This document shows positions 43,690 through 54,734 of a DNA stretch of 64,000 bases, in pieces. This stretch comes from Hymenopellis radicata. Lineage: Eukaryota > Basidiomycota > Agaricomycetes > Agaricales > Physalacriaceae. The stretch spans positions 1 through 64,000 of the forward strand of contig JADNRX010000234.1 of NCBI GenBank assembly GCA_015501595.1, read 5' to 3'. A program made the position numbers and the translations under genes. Numbering within the stretch: position 1 is the first letter of the stretch; every line of letters begins with the position of its first letter. The notes beneath the pieces were generated by a model. It searched no databases and was not told where the DNA came from. It saw nothing but the letters and a program-made list of their open reading frames with translations.

Positions 43690-43944
43690 CAAAGAAAGCC
43701 CGGAACTCGCCATGTCTGCCTGTCTTGTCTGGAACGCCAACAGCGAGTACTAAAGACATTCGTGGACGAGTGGAGGACCATTTCGCGCATCAGGAATACC
43801 ATTGAGATCGCTTTCAGTCTAATCGAAGAGCGGCAAGCGGCCTTTCGCGAGATAACGGATATGATGCGCGCGGCACTCGCCTTCTTGCGAGATTTGGAAG
43901 TAGCGGAGGAGCAAGCAATGCTAGTCTTACTGGAGTTTTTGTAA
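43690..43944 (+). CDS. possible helical protein fragment
   Basis: A frame reading RHVCLSCLERQQRVLKTF, then IEIAFSLIEERQAAFREI and RDLEVAEEQAMLVLLEFL to the stop at 43944 is strongly helical and charged. Upstream exons are unclear. Unrecognised and low confidence. Confidence 0.25.
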   Translation, partial: QRKPGTRHVCLSCLERQQRVLKTFVDEWRTISRIRNTIEIAFSLIEERQAAFREITDMMRAALAFLRDLEVAEEQAMLVLLEFL

Positions 43945-44003
43945 TATGGTGCGGCCAGTCCTATGCTACATTATCATGATTATGCTTACTTTGTATGAAA
44001 TTT

Positions 44004-44055
44004 ATGGTTGACGGGAGTATCACGCTGATGGCCGCTGATGGCCCATCATCCGGCA
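44004..44055 (+). repeat. left 52-bp inverted repeat, partner at 59364-59415
   Basis: ATGGTTGACGGGAGTATCAC... is the reverse complement of 59364-59415 with one mismatch in 52 bases. It contains an internal GGCCGCTGATGGCC motif and is flanked by AAATTT on the outer side at both ends. Confidence 0.8.
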
Positions 44056-44059
44056 GGTC

Positions 44060-45280
44060 AGGACCTCGGAAACCAATTGCCATAATGGGTGTACTTAAGT
44101 CTTAGGTCGCGGCAACGTAATGCAGGGACGATAGGAAGTTCCTATTCAATTTCTACTCCAGTGTACATTGGCATAATGCATGTAGGTATCCCTCATTTGA
44201 GCAGTTAACATATTTTCAGCAGGTACTGCTAATCTGCTAACTAAATGAGTCGCAATTCCTGGTTCGGCAATGTTGGCTGAGAGCTCTAGCGAATACCGGA
44301 TAATGATCGTCTCATCGCAATCATATCGCTCTCATCTGTCTCTTCCTACCAGAGCATGATGTATCGTGCTCGATGATCCCAGAACCTGTTCTGGAAACTT
44401 TCTCTCTTCTTTTTCTTGCTTTTCATTGGCGGTTTTGCTTTGCGCCCGCAGCCGCTTTCCTTGAATCTGTTGCAGGGTTTCTAGTGCTTGTCTTCGAGCT
44501 TCAAGAGGCTAGGGTAGCCCGCCGCCGCATTTGTGCCTCCCACGAAGCAAAGATTTGGATTTTGTGAGGGCTGCATGTGTCCTCGACGTCTTTCGATGAT
44601 TGTCTGATGAAAACAGCAGAATCCACGCACTTTTCTCGAATCCAAAAGCCTGCCCGGCAAGGGCACCCGCGCTTTGCTGGCTCGTGGTTGACTTTCCCGG
44701 TGGATAGACATCAACAATCAGAGGTATACGCCTCTGAATCTTGAAGCCTGAGGTCCCACACTCCTTACTCTTCTCCGTGAGCACGGTACACGGACTGTGG
44801 CGCCCATATCGACAACCCTGCCAACTTCGAAATATATGTCCAGCCTGAATACTTTGCTTAGTTCTGCAGACTTTGGCGCGCCGTACTGCGATGTAAGTAA
44901 TATATGAATTAGGAGCAGCAAAACTGCTCTATTCGACCATCTACTCGAAAGGTTTAAATCTGTGATTGGGCCACACTGTGCCCGGCAAGATCACTCCGTA
45001 ATTTCTCTCCTGCTGATGCGATGGAGCCGTCTTATAATTCGCATACACGACACCATGTTCCTCTTACTCACCTTCGACCTCTCTCCCTTATTAATGCCAT
45101 CCTCCTTGAGTTGTCTGTCTTCAATACAGACTCAATGGTCAGAAACAATGAAGTTCAAGTCAACTAGGTTGTCTTCTTACCTTTCAGGTGTGTTTCCATT
45201 TTCGTTTGCCGAGTCTTCTATCCTCTGGTAAGTTGCTTACTACATCTTCAAGCTTATCGTTCTCGTACTGATAATGTTTG
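44060..45280. other. interval without a recognised gene
   Basis: Small frames at 44373-44567 (plus) and 44509-44784 (minus) have no recognisable content. A hydrophobic plus-strand frame at 44962-45231 could hold a decayed signal peptide for the M35 fragment downstream. Confidence 0.35.
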
Positions 45281-45449
45281 TTGTAGGTGGACCGAATCGT
45301 GGCAATTGTGATGGACACTCTCAATTGCAGAGAGTGACGACGGACTGTCTTGTGGTCGACAACAACCCCTCATCAGTCCTTGTGAGCGACTAGTAACTAC
45401 GCCATGAACTCCTTCTCTATCTCCTGCCTCATGAACGACACATCTAAGG

Positions 45450-45757
45450 TCTCCCAAGTTCACAGGTGTCAAACTGAAGTACGTCCCGGAGTATGTAGTC
45501 ACCAAGGCTGCAGACTCGTCCTTCACCGTTCTTGCACCGGGCCAGTCCGTTACCGTTTCCCACAACCGTACGTCGAAATCGCTCTGTATAATTGTACCTA
45601 ATCGTCCCTGATAACAGTTGATGCCGCGTACAACTTCACCACTTCTGGTGAAGCCACCTATAAAATCGCGCCCTCCGATGTGTTCAGCATTGTTGACGCG
45701 TCCGGGTTGCTTGTATCCCTCAGTTTCGACGGTCGGCACCCATACCACTGCGCTTAA
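45450..45757 (+). pseudogene. M35 (deuterolysin-type) prodomain fragment without protease domain
   Basis: The sequence reads SPKFTGVKLKYVPEYVV and SFTVLAPGQSVTVSHN. After an intron (about 45566-45616) it continues with DAAYNFTTSGEATYKIAP and IVDASGLLVSLS. This is the N-terminal beta-sandwich of fungal peptidyl-Lys metalloendopeptidases. The coding then stops at 45755. No HExxH zinc motif occurs in the following kilobase, so the catalytic domain is absent. Upstream, the expected signal peptide and first strands are not in frame: stop codons interrupt them near 45395 and 45440. A broken remnant in a repeat-rich region. Confidence 0.75.
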
Positions 45758-45904
45758 GGGCAATATGAGACGTGATCACTGGCTGATTGCGTGGGTACTG
45801 TTCTAGATTGGTGTGTTCATGTTATTGATAATGACTATAGCATTCTACCCGGCGGACTTCGCAATCACGAAGGATCTCGCGACCGGATTATCGACACTGC
45901 GCTT

Positions 45905-46185
45905 TCGAAGCCAACCATCTTCACTCCCGACTCAACGATCTCCCCAAAGAAGAAACAGTGTCAGAAGCTCAATGTTTCCCAGATGTGTGTCGCTTCAGCC
46001 ACGAAGAATACTACAGCTCAGCAAAACTTTCCTACGGAACGCTCAAAGGATACACGCACGGAGGAAGAGACTCGGAAACAGAATGTCATTCCCTGGGTAC
46101 CTTGACCTTCTCTTCAGTTTTTATACTAATGTTTTCCAGGCTAAGCATGTCATGGATATTGCACCTCGAGCGTAAGCGCCTGTAA
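45905..46185 (+). CDS. hypothetical coding fragment
   Basis: A frame reading RLNDLPKEETVSEAQCFPDV and then FSHEEYYSSAKLSYGTLKGY to about 46100 looks coding, with a probable donor near the GGGTACC motif. Not recognised. It may be an exon of a gene whose other parts are lost. Confidence 0.3.
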
Positions 46186-46189
46186 ACCC

Positions 46190-46900
46190 CGCATTGCAAG
46201 AGTAGACAGAGTAAAAGATTAACGTACAGAATATCTGGGGAGCACACTGCGCTCGCACTACTCACTCCTCCCTTCTCAACAATATCAAACTATGCTTTAA
46301 AAGTTAAAAGAATTGATTTAGAGGGTGCAAGAACAAGCGTCTACATCGCGAGTTAGTACTGGCCCTAGAATACGGAGGTATTGCTGTGTCGGGAACCTCT
46401 TAGACGGCTGGCGGAAATCCTACGCGGAAAGCGCTAGTCGACATGAAGGAGGAAGGCGGTCTGACAACGCGTGGGACGTGCTTTTGTCGCTCATCATGGG
46501 GTCCAGCACCAGCTTAGTGTCCAACACTCTTCTCACGGTGATACTCTCCACCGCCTCCAAGTGGTACAGCAGCTCCAATACAGCATTCTTTTGCCTAATC
46601 ACGTATCTTCGCAAAAAAATAAGCGGTCAATATCAGCGTACGAGAACCACAGGCAGAGACAAACCTCTTGATGAACCACAGCAAGCAGGTTCTTCCCTGG
46701 TGGGCGCGGCATATATAAGTATAGTCAAGTTCCTCTAGAGTCCGATGCATCGTCTCCGGCATATCAAGAAGAAGATTGTGACAAAGGCAATGATGTTCAA
46801 GCCAAATGCGCATATTTCAGTGAGTCGACACGTCGACCGCGACTGTATCACATTCATTCAGCCATCACACACACACACACAAACCGTGACTCACCCGAGC
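46190..46900. other. interval with short minus-strand coding-like frames
   Basis: A minus-strand frame at 46420-46614 (ELLYHLEAVESITVRRVLD) could be the C-terminus of a decayed F-box-type gene. (CA)n simple repeat at 46866-46881. Confidence 0.35.
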
Positions 46901-46919
46901 AGAGATAATCAAGGCCACA

Positions 46920-47390
46920 GCAGCACATTGCACGCAGTCACATAAATGTATATCAAGTGCAATGGATTGATTCAAATAGCGAGAGAAACAAGTACAGTGT
47001 ACTTCTTCAACCAAGTCCGAGTCCTTCAGCTCTGCTATCTCCTCGTCACTTCCCTCGAAGCACAACGCAGCTGATACAAACTTCAATCGTGCATGTCGGC
47101 ACTTCGCAAGCGCCATAAGATCCGCGAACTCATACGCTGGCTCGACCGCCAAATGCACCAAACCGGGGCAGAGCGACGGATCACAAGCCGGGGCGGCAGT
47201 AATCCGGGTGTCCTTGTCATGCATGAGCCGAAACGACATTCGTAACCTCGCAAGCCAGCATATAAACGTGTCAACAGTGCTCTCCGTCACCACGAGTATC
47301 GATGGATTGGAGGTTGATGGGAAGCTACTCCGGTTGGCTTTAAGGCATGAATACGACCTGCCAAGATCCCCACCTGGGCGCCATCTCACA
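46920..47390 (-). pseudogene. F-box/LRR-type C-terminal fragment
   Basis: A minus-strand frame reads CDPSLCPGLVHLAVEPAYEF, ADLMALAKCRHARLKFVS and GSDEEIAELKDSDLVEE. This resembles the C-terminal end of basidiomycete F-box/LRR proteins that compare exposed residues in list-like fashion. No F-box is found upstream. Assignment is by general style only. Confidence 0.3.
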
Positions 47391-47859
47391 GTCTGCTATC
47401 ACCAGGTTCTGCGATAAGATGACCTCCAGCGTGTCGCGCTCTGAAAATATTGCGACACGCTCCAAAGCCAAAACCACATACATACCGTAATCGGGCGGGT
47501 CGAAACCCAAAACACCTCTGCGTCGAGGTCCAATTACAGTGTGTAGCGGTCCTTGGCCCGCTGAGTGCCAGAACGTGTCAGGCGGAGCAGACGTTGGGTC
47601 GATAGCTGGCGTAAATCTTCAAGAGCGAGTCAACGTGTCTGACAACACATGGGACGCCGTGCTGGCAGTCTGGTTTTGAGAAGACAGAAGGACAATGTCC
47701 GGCGCCAGAGGCTGGACAAGGGTAAAGGCTTGAAAGTGGGCGCCTAAGGAAGAAAGAAACAGGTCTGGAAACAAAAAATGTGAGTAAAGGAAAAACTAGC
47801 ATAAGCAGTGGTTAACGTACAGAGTCCAACGAAGCTCGTTCTACCTATAGGTGCGAAGA

Positions 47860-48526
47860 CAAGGGCGCCACGAACAAGGCGAAGTTGAGATTCACCGGCG
47901 CACAACCAAGTGACAAGGATCTCGCGCCTTTGGGGCTATACGGTGTAGGACGTGTCGTGTTGAAGCCCTCGATGGATACTTCGCCTTCTGTGCCGACTAG
48001 CTTGCCCTCAGTGGATGTAGTGTGAGTTTGGCATATCGGTGCCTATGTAATAAATGAGTTGCTGTGAAGAAACACGGAAACCAAGAACGTACCCGCGAAG
48101 CTGAGCTCGACCACCTTGTCGGTGACACAGAACTGTGCGGGCTGGGAGAGATAGTCCTCGGGGTTCGTCTTGAGCTTGCGCGAGCCGTCACCCCAGTTAT
48201 CGTTCGCGTACTGCTCGATCGCGTCCCACTCGGGAACTAAACACAAATGTCATAAGCTTAAACCTAAGCAGGAGAGCACGAGCGCTAACGTTTTTAGCAT
48301 CCTCGACGACACACTGGCTCGCGCGCTTCGTTAGACCCGTGGTGGCGGTGGCAGGATAGCGCCCGTAGAGCGTGCCGTCGCGCTTGTACGCGACAAACTC
48401 CCGGCGCGCCTCGTCCAACCCAATGTGAGACGCGTCCCGAGGGAGAATCTCCATGAGCGCGTGGAAGGGCATGGCGGACACGTGCAGGGCCGCGCAGAGA
48501 GTTATGAGAGAAGTAACGCCGAGCAT
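47860..48526 (-). CDS. secreted hypothetical protein
   Basis: The start at 48526 gives a clear signal peptide (MLGVTSLITLCAALHVSAMP). Then come FVAYKRDGTLYGRYPATATT, a KR site before ASQCVVEDAKN, an exon PEWDAIEQYANDNWGDGSRK with SQPAQFCVTDKVVELSFAG, and a third exon TTSTEGKLVGTEGEVSIEG. The two Cys could form a disulfide. Both introns (near 48245-48295 and 48043-48095) leave the frame one base off, as in many genes here. No family assigned; a small secreted protein of the effector-like type is possible but unproven. Confidence 0.45.
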
Positions 48527-48789
48527 GGAGCAAGGAAAAATGAACAAATGGGAAGAGAATGACTATATGAAGGTCATAGTGAGTATATGTTAGTCGGGAG
48601 AGGGTGGAAATAACGCACTGAATAGTCGAGGATCTTGCACCGCCTTTCCAGGGAGGTCGTCATCTGGGCCGCTTCGGCTTACATGGTCGTAGCCAAAATA
48701 CACGAATACTGGAGGAGGGCTGGAGAGAATCCGGGAGAAGGTGGTGCGTCTTGGTAGGTGGAGACTGGCGGCGGCAGCGGCGGCGGTGA

Positions 48790-49140
48790 CAGCGATGCCT
48801 CGTCCATATCAGCGTGGCTGGCACCATGATCGAATCGAACGCGATGCCCTGCTCCGCCAGCCCGACCGCCAACACGAGCTGCTCGGTGCTCGTCGCGTGA
48901 TCCAGATGCACCGATATCGGCACCTTGGCGCCATGTGCAGCGTTCAGATAGAACTGCAGGAAGGGTCCACCACCGTATGCGAGCGTTACCGGGAAGAGCT
49001 GGAGGATGGCGGGCGAGTTATTTCACTGGGCTGCTCTAACGAGCCCAATGATTGAGTGCGCATCGTAGCACATCTGCGCGATAACACCATATCCACCCTT
49101 CTCTGCAGCGGCAGTGTTCGGTTGTTTGCCCACTCAGACA
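48790..49140 (-). pseudogene. class II (zinc) ketose-bisphosphate aldolase fragment
   Basis: A minus-strand frame reads EKGGYGVIAQMCYDAHSIIG, then SPAILQLFPVTLAYGGGPF and KVPISVHLDHATSTEQLVL, GIAFDSIMV. HLDH carries the zinc-binding His of class II fructose/tagatose-bisphosphate aldolases. An in-frame TGA (about 49035) follows VRAAQ where homologues read Glu. A base is missing after IMV before ASHADMDEA. Coding then ends, so only the first 130 or so residues of a roughly 300-residue enzyme remain. Not functional. Confidence 0.75.
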
Positions 49141-49149
49141 TCGTAGATT

Positions 49150-50240
49150 TGTTCTAAGGCCCGGGGCACGTAGCCAAACATGTATTCACCGGCGCATAGT
49201 CAAGTGTCCCGCCCACGGCCAATTGTCTGCTCTTGCTGGACATGAGAGCGGTTAGCCTTCAGGCGAAGGTAAGGGGTGGAAGCTGTGCTGGGCGTCCGCG
49301 AGATGGTAGCAGGAGATGGCAGAACGGCGCTGGGAGCAGGTGTGGGGATGGAAGGAATCGTCGCGCATCAAGTAGTCCACTGTACATATCGTCAGTGTCA
49401 GAAAGGAGACCTCTGAGAACGAGCACAAACCTGGGCAAAGACAAAGTCTTGGAGTGCCTACAGGACGGTAGCCAGCCTCTTCAAGCCGTCGCCGTCGTCC
49501 CATGAATGTTGCTGCTCCGACCTGGAGGCTTACGCGGCGAGTAGTGGTTGTTGTGGGGCCGGGATCGTCCTCAGAACGTTATCCTGGCTGTTGGAAGCCA
49601 TTAAAGACGATCCGGGGTCCAAAAAAGAGAAAGAAGTAGGAGCAAAAGATCCCGGGAGGCGCAGATGAAGTTTCAGAGCTGGATGACACCTCGTCGTTGA
49701 GGTGCCATCGTGGTAGGAAGTAGAGACGCCAATCGCGATCGGTATCCGGCAAACGCCGCACAACGATGAACGTGCTCAAGTCGTCGACGGTCACGAATAT
49801 TGGAACCTGGCCGTGGGTTGTGAGAGGGAGTGCTATCGTGGCTGTTCCTGTAGGGCTTAGCGTAAACACACATAGAAAAGTCCAAAACGGCATACCTTCT
49901 GTAGTGAGTCTGCGACGTCGGCGAGTTGCTCGGCCCCAAGTTCAACCACAGCTCAAATGCCCTGAGGCAGGAAGGGAAGAAGGATTGTAGCATAGAGATG
50001 TTTAAACAATAAACATGCCACCAAGAGTGTACCGGAGGAATGGAGATGAACTCCACCACGAGTCTCTTTGGCGAGGTCCCCGCACTCTGATGGACTGCCC
50101 GCAGAATTGACCAACACCAAGAGGTGTCATGGTGGTCAAGCGGTAAGATTCAAACATCGCGTCAATTCGATCACGTAGTGGCTGACTCATTATTTAATTG
50201 ATTTGCAGTAAATACAGAAGTAACTACTTAATATATATAT
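49150..50240. other. interval without a recognised gene
   Basis: Minus-strand frames at 49252-49503 and 49579-49893 look partly coding (VTVDDLSTFIVVRRLPDTD) but match nothing known to me. (TA)n repeat at 50231-50240. Confidence 0.35.
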
Positions 50241-50549
50241 ATGGCAACTGGTTTTCGAGGTCCTGACCTGCCGGGTGATGGGAAAATTGGTCATTTCGAG
50301 GCACCCGTGATGGCCTCTGGTGCTATTTTTGAACCGAGGCAGATCCAAATCCGGACGTCAAACCTACCGAGGCAGATTCTATTTTGGGACGACCGCCTCC
50401 TCGTTCTACCCTCATCAAGCCTTGTTACCTCCTTTGTCGAGTCCACTATCCAGATGGAGATGTCTCTGATCCCTAATGCTGATGTCGCGCTGCTAAGAAC
50501 GCCGGAGGACATTGTCAACGCCATCGCACGTTGTTATCCATGGTATTGA
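50241..50549 (+). CDS. hypothetical protein
   Basis: 102 codons from an ATG just after a TATATATATATA stretch. The translation is balanced and looks coding (GHFEAPVMASGAIFEPRQIQ, LRTPEDIVNAIARCYPWY). Further frames downstream (50640-50813 and 50885-51100) also look coding and may be later exons of the same gene. Unrecognised. Confidence 0.35.
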   Translation: MATGFRGPDLPGDGKIGHFEAPVMASGAIFEPRQIQIRTSNLPRQILFWDDRLLVLPSSSLVTSFVESTIQMEMSLIPNADVALLRTPEDIVNAIARCYPWY

Positions 50550-51169
50550 GGTGACGAGGTGAACTACGTGATCTTTGATTCGTTCTTATGGTGTGGCACT
50601 GATTTCTCCCGTTTCGCTCTTTGATTGATGTTTCTTCATACGGGCATCGGTGCTGGCTTCGAGTCATCGACCCCACTTCCAGTCAATTTCAATGACGGGC
50701 TCGTCATTTGGCTACGCGCTGGTGAACAACAGTTTGGCTTCGCGCCGGCTGCCAAGTATACTGTATTACAGGTTGCCGGTGTGACTCGATGCAGGTTCTC
50801 AATCGGACGATAGTGTAGCAAAGGTATGGACTCAATGTGTCTTACTCGTCCTTGACTCCTTGGCTTATACTTTTCAAACTGCAGTTCGCGCGACAGTTGC
50901 GACACAGGGCAAAAGACTTATGCCCGATAACAGCAGTCGATTCTCTATCAATGGCGACCCCATTCACCACTTTGTGCGTGGTCTCCATTATCTAGAACTC
51001 GTCATGTTGACGCATTCATTTGAAGATGGGTACCTTGACTTTCTCCCGGTATACCATCATTGCCGATCTCTGTGTAACAGTATTCAGCTCGTACCAATAA
51101 ACGAAGTAGTTCCACGTCCTCCTCTTTCTTTGTGCAAGGACACCTGCAGTCGCCATTGATGGTGGAACT

Positions 51170-53370
51170 GGATGTGATTTGATGTCGGGTGTGTCAAGTA
51201 TATAAACAAGGCGGGACGTCAAGCATGCATGTACCTTCATGGCGACCACCTCCAACAACACGTCAACAATGTGTCTCCTAGCTTGAGCTCGGGAGTCGGT
51301 GTCGGTGCCGCAGCTCACTGAGGCGAAGTTGCCAGAACGGGAGGTCATCGATCCACCCATCGAGCACAGTGACCATTCATGACAACACTTCATCAGAAAT
51401 ACCACAGGAATCACTAAGGCCAGATGCCCCTACCCCCCAATCTCGTCACCTCTGAGTTGTCTGGCTATCCCGAATTCGAGCGCTAGTATAAGCGCTGGTC
51501 GTTGCCGTTGCTGCAGGCGGTCCGCCTTGTTGGTTATGTCCTTGCTCTTCTGTGTTATCATCAGTCAAAACTCGAAACGAGTTTCTGACCCTCGTCGTGG
51601 GCGGCGCGGCGCAAGCGAGTTTCATTTCAATTTCCGTAAGTCGAATTGCAAGGCCGAAAGGCTATTCCATTCACTGTGCACCATGAAATTTACAGCAGTA
51701 TATAGATACTACGGAGGTAGTCAAATGTGGAGCCAGTTAAATGCACGTACAGTCCAGCGCGCCGTCAAACAATGGAAAGAAATTGTAGCGGTGGGTTACA
51801 GACCCATAACAGCGAGCATCCCAGGCGTCTGCACATTGCAGTCCGAGCTGAGATAGCGGGGGTACCGCTGTCGGCAAGTTAGAACTGCCGTCTGTTCTAA
51901 GGTATAAACAGGCCTCCGGATATTCTCCTGGGGAAGCATTAACAGTGCCACACCCTCCAAAAAAACACGGAATGATACCTAGCGAAACTGCTGAAGGGTG
52001 TCCACCGTGTCCTGAAGGCTTCGAGAATCGAAAGATGCGACTTGAAAGCCCCCTCGACGTTGTTCCCAGAAACGCGGTCCTTGCTATTGCGCGAGGATTC
52101 CATAAGAACAGCGTGGAGCTATTACTGATGTTAGTTACCGCAACAAAAATGATGGTTAGCTTACAGCGGTGACGACGAGAGCAAACATCAGTGCTGGGAC
52201 CTCACGCTCATTCGAGCGTGGGCCCTCCCTGAACGACGAGGTCAAAGTATCCGAGGAGTAACTGACAGACGCGGCTCGACCGAGGACAAGAGAGAATACC
52301 GGCCTGATAGGTACAGTGGCCGCGGCTACGAACGCGGTTGGGAAACGATGATGACGGCGTGTGATATATGGACGACGACGATGGCTGCAGGAGTTGGACT
52401 TCGAGCGGATAAATGGAAGCTGTCGACTAAGAAAAGAAAAAGTAATAAAAGAAAAAGAGCTCACAGAGAGTGTGCATATATCCAAGGCGACAGCACAGCA
52501 GTAAATCCAATATGAGTAAGGCGCAGCTGCACAGACAGTAATCGGTGGAAACATGATTGACGGGACCGCGGTCGGGCCAGACATCGTGGAGGATGAGAGA
52601 GAGAGGCGCGGGAAGATTTCGACTGAACTGGCAATGGAAATCTCTGGCACGCGTGCCAGCGTTTTAACCAGAGGGTAACGTGGCATTGACGACCTACGAA
52701 CCAAGTCAGTCAGAATAAGAGAAGAATGGGAAAGGACGGACCTACGCAATACACTTTGGCCGGGCTGGGCCATAACCCAACGTCTCGATTTTGGCCGGTA
52801 TGGATGGCGGCGGTGTGTGGATGGCGGCGGTCGATGGTTGACGGGTGCAGGTGGGGAGAGGGTGATTGACGCGATTGACGACGCCGGGGGCAGCACCTTA
52901 TGAGTTTAACAATGGCTATAAGGGCACGGTAAGTCAATAGAGAAGACTGTCAAGTTAAAGGAGCTTACGGAGAGCAGCAGGATGCTGGGTGATACTAAAA
53001 AACGCGTGATTGAACGCGTCGACTAACGAGTGAATTTAGATGGAGGATCAAGGAGGTGGACAGCGGTGGCCGAATGGCACAGACGGTGACGGCCGATGAC
53101 GGCGCAAGTAGCGACGTGCAAGGTGACGATGATGCACTCCATAGCCTCCGGGCTGGGCAGGTCCGCGGGTGATAACTTGGAAGTGCTGGTGATCGATAGG
53201 CGGGCGTGCGGCCTACAGAAGGCGCTCAAGCAGGTCAGCCATCTTGCAGGACGAGAGAAAGAGGCGCGGGAAGATTTCGACATCTTTCCACGACGAGCAC
53301 GCAGATAACACAGTCGCGTTGACTGAGAGTCGAGAGTAAACGCGTCTTTATTTGACGCTGTTTGTCTAGC
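51170..53370. other. interval without a recognised gene
   Basis: A minus-strand Ser/Pro/Arg-rich frame at 52156-52896 (246 codons) is probably a composition artefact. A direct repeat of about 23 bp (GAGGCGCGGGAAGATTTCGAC core) occurs near 52600 and again near 53260. Confidence 0.4.
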
Positions 53371-53376
53371 AGATCG

Positions 53377-53420
53377 GAGTCGTCTTGATTTTGGCCCATG
53401 GGCCAAAATCGATACGACTC
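53377..53420. repeat. 44-bp near-perfect palindrome
   Basis: The central 24 bases (53387-53410, around TTTTGGCCCATGGGCCAAAA) are a perfect palindrome. The outer arms GAGTCGT and ACGACTC also pair. Only two mismatched positions occur in 22 pairs and there is no loop spacer. Confidence 0.8.
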
Positions 53421-53819
53421 GATCAGCACTCATCACTCTTCTTCCTCCCACTCAGCTTTCTCTTTGCTCTCTCACCCGGATCGCCTCTCGAACGCGTAAG
53501 CCGTCAAATTCGACGACGCAGCCTATGTGCAAGCCCCCAGAAATGGGGCACCCAAGCTCAGACTGTCCGAGACGCTGAGCCCGGCGTAAACCCTCCAACG
53601 AGGTTGCCGATATGGATCTGCCGCGCTACGCAACAGACGCCGACGCCAGAGATGGTACCGAAGGTGGCGGGTTGGGTGGGGAGGAGATTTTATGCGAAGA
53701 CACGCTGCAGACGCGACTTCCTGTGTACAGAGGGATGAACATGAGCTGGGCGCCGACGTGCGTGCCAGTCAATTCGGTACGTCTCGCTTTGCTCGAGGTC
53801 AACAGCTTATCTTTCCTTT

Positions 53820-54168
53820 GTGGCCAAGATTCAGGACAAGGAAGGCATTCCTCCTGCCCAGCAACACTTGATCTTCGCTGGCGAGCAACGTAAAGACACT
53901 CGTACCCTCTCCAATTATAGCATCCAGAAGGAATCCACCGTTCATCTCGTCTTTCGTCTGCGCGATGGTATGCAGATCTTCGTTGAGACCCTCACGCGCA
54001 AGACCAGGTCGAGTCGTCAGATACCATCGATAACGTCAAGGCGAAGATCCAGGACAAACAGTGTATCCCACCAGACCAGCAGCACCTTGTTTTCAGCGGA
54101 AAGCAGCTCGAGGATGGGCGCACCTCATCGGACTACAACATTCAGAAGAGGTCCGCTCTTCATCTCAG
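53820..54168 (+). pseudogene. degenerate polyubiquitin (two partial repeats)
   Basis: The first repeat lacks ubiquitin residues 1-27 and starts [20 protein letters not shown]. It has Glu in place of Lys48, and its C-terminus is RLRDG rather than RLRGG, so it could not be conjugated or cleaved normally. The second repeat starts [12 protein letters not shown] (Lys6 to Glu) and loses the ITLE segment with a frame shift. It resumes [17 protein letters not shown] and runs to about residue 69 (KRSALHLS), keeping Lys48. Upstream of the first repeat the sequence is unrelated to ubiquitin. A pseudogene by these criteria. Confidence 0.85.
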
Positions 54169-54734
54169 TGAGTTGCTTCGGACGGCTTTAGTTCATATAC
54201 TGATGCTATCTCCCCCTCGCTCGTGCTCGTCGGCGTGCTTGCGCACGCGCAAAACACTTCGACTAAACGTTCGCTGCGGCGCGCGCGAACAAGACGCCTA
54301 TGAACCCCGCGCACACTCGGCATTCCCATGCACCAGAATCGTGCTGGCCCTCTTTCAGATCTCCTCCATCCATCTCACAGATTTCGTCGCTGGTATGTGG
54401 ATTGCTCTTTTGAGCAATTTGCGCCGCGCCGATATCTCAACCAACTCTCCATCAAGCACCGTGCTCCGCTCGGGTCTCTTAGCGATTGCGCGTGTGTATT
54501 CCATCAGTAGATATGATTTATGATATATACATATTGGTAAACATTGAACTGGACGCGTGCGCGCGCCACAATTTGCCGCGCCAGCGATCACCAAGCAGTA
54601 AGATTTTCGAGGGACTTAAAAAAAAAAAATAGGGGGGAATCGAACTGCCGCTCGGGCGAGGTGACCGAGCGTCCGAGTCACGTGCCTCAAATTGGTCGCT
54701 TCGGCGAAAATCGGTCTTGAAATCGGTCGCTCGG

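Noticed and set aside
52156..52896. 246-codon minus-strand frame
   Set aside because: Ser/Pro/Arg-rich low-complexity translation, no domain, no promoter or splice signals; likely chance.
54605..54690. tRNA-like sequence on the minus strand (AGTTCGATTCCCCCC followed by a T-run)
   Set aside because: It has a B-box-like motif and a T12 run that could end a Pol III transcript, but no pairing T-stem, acceptor stem or A box, so no tRNA can be folded. At most a degraded tRNA-derived piece.
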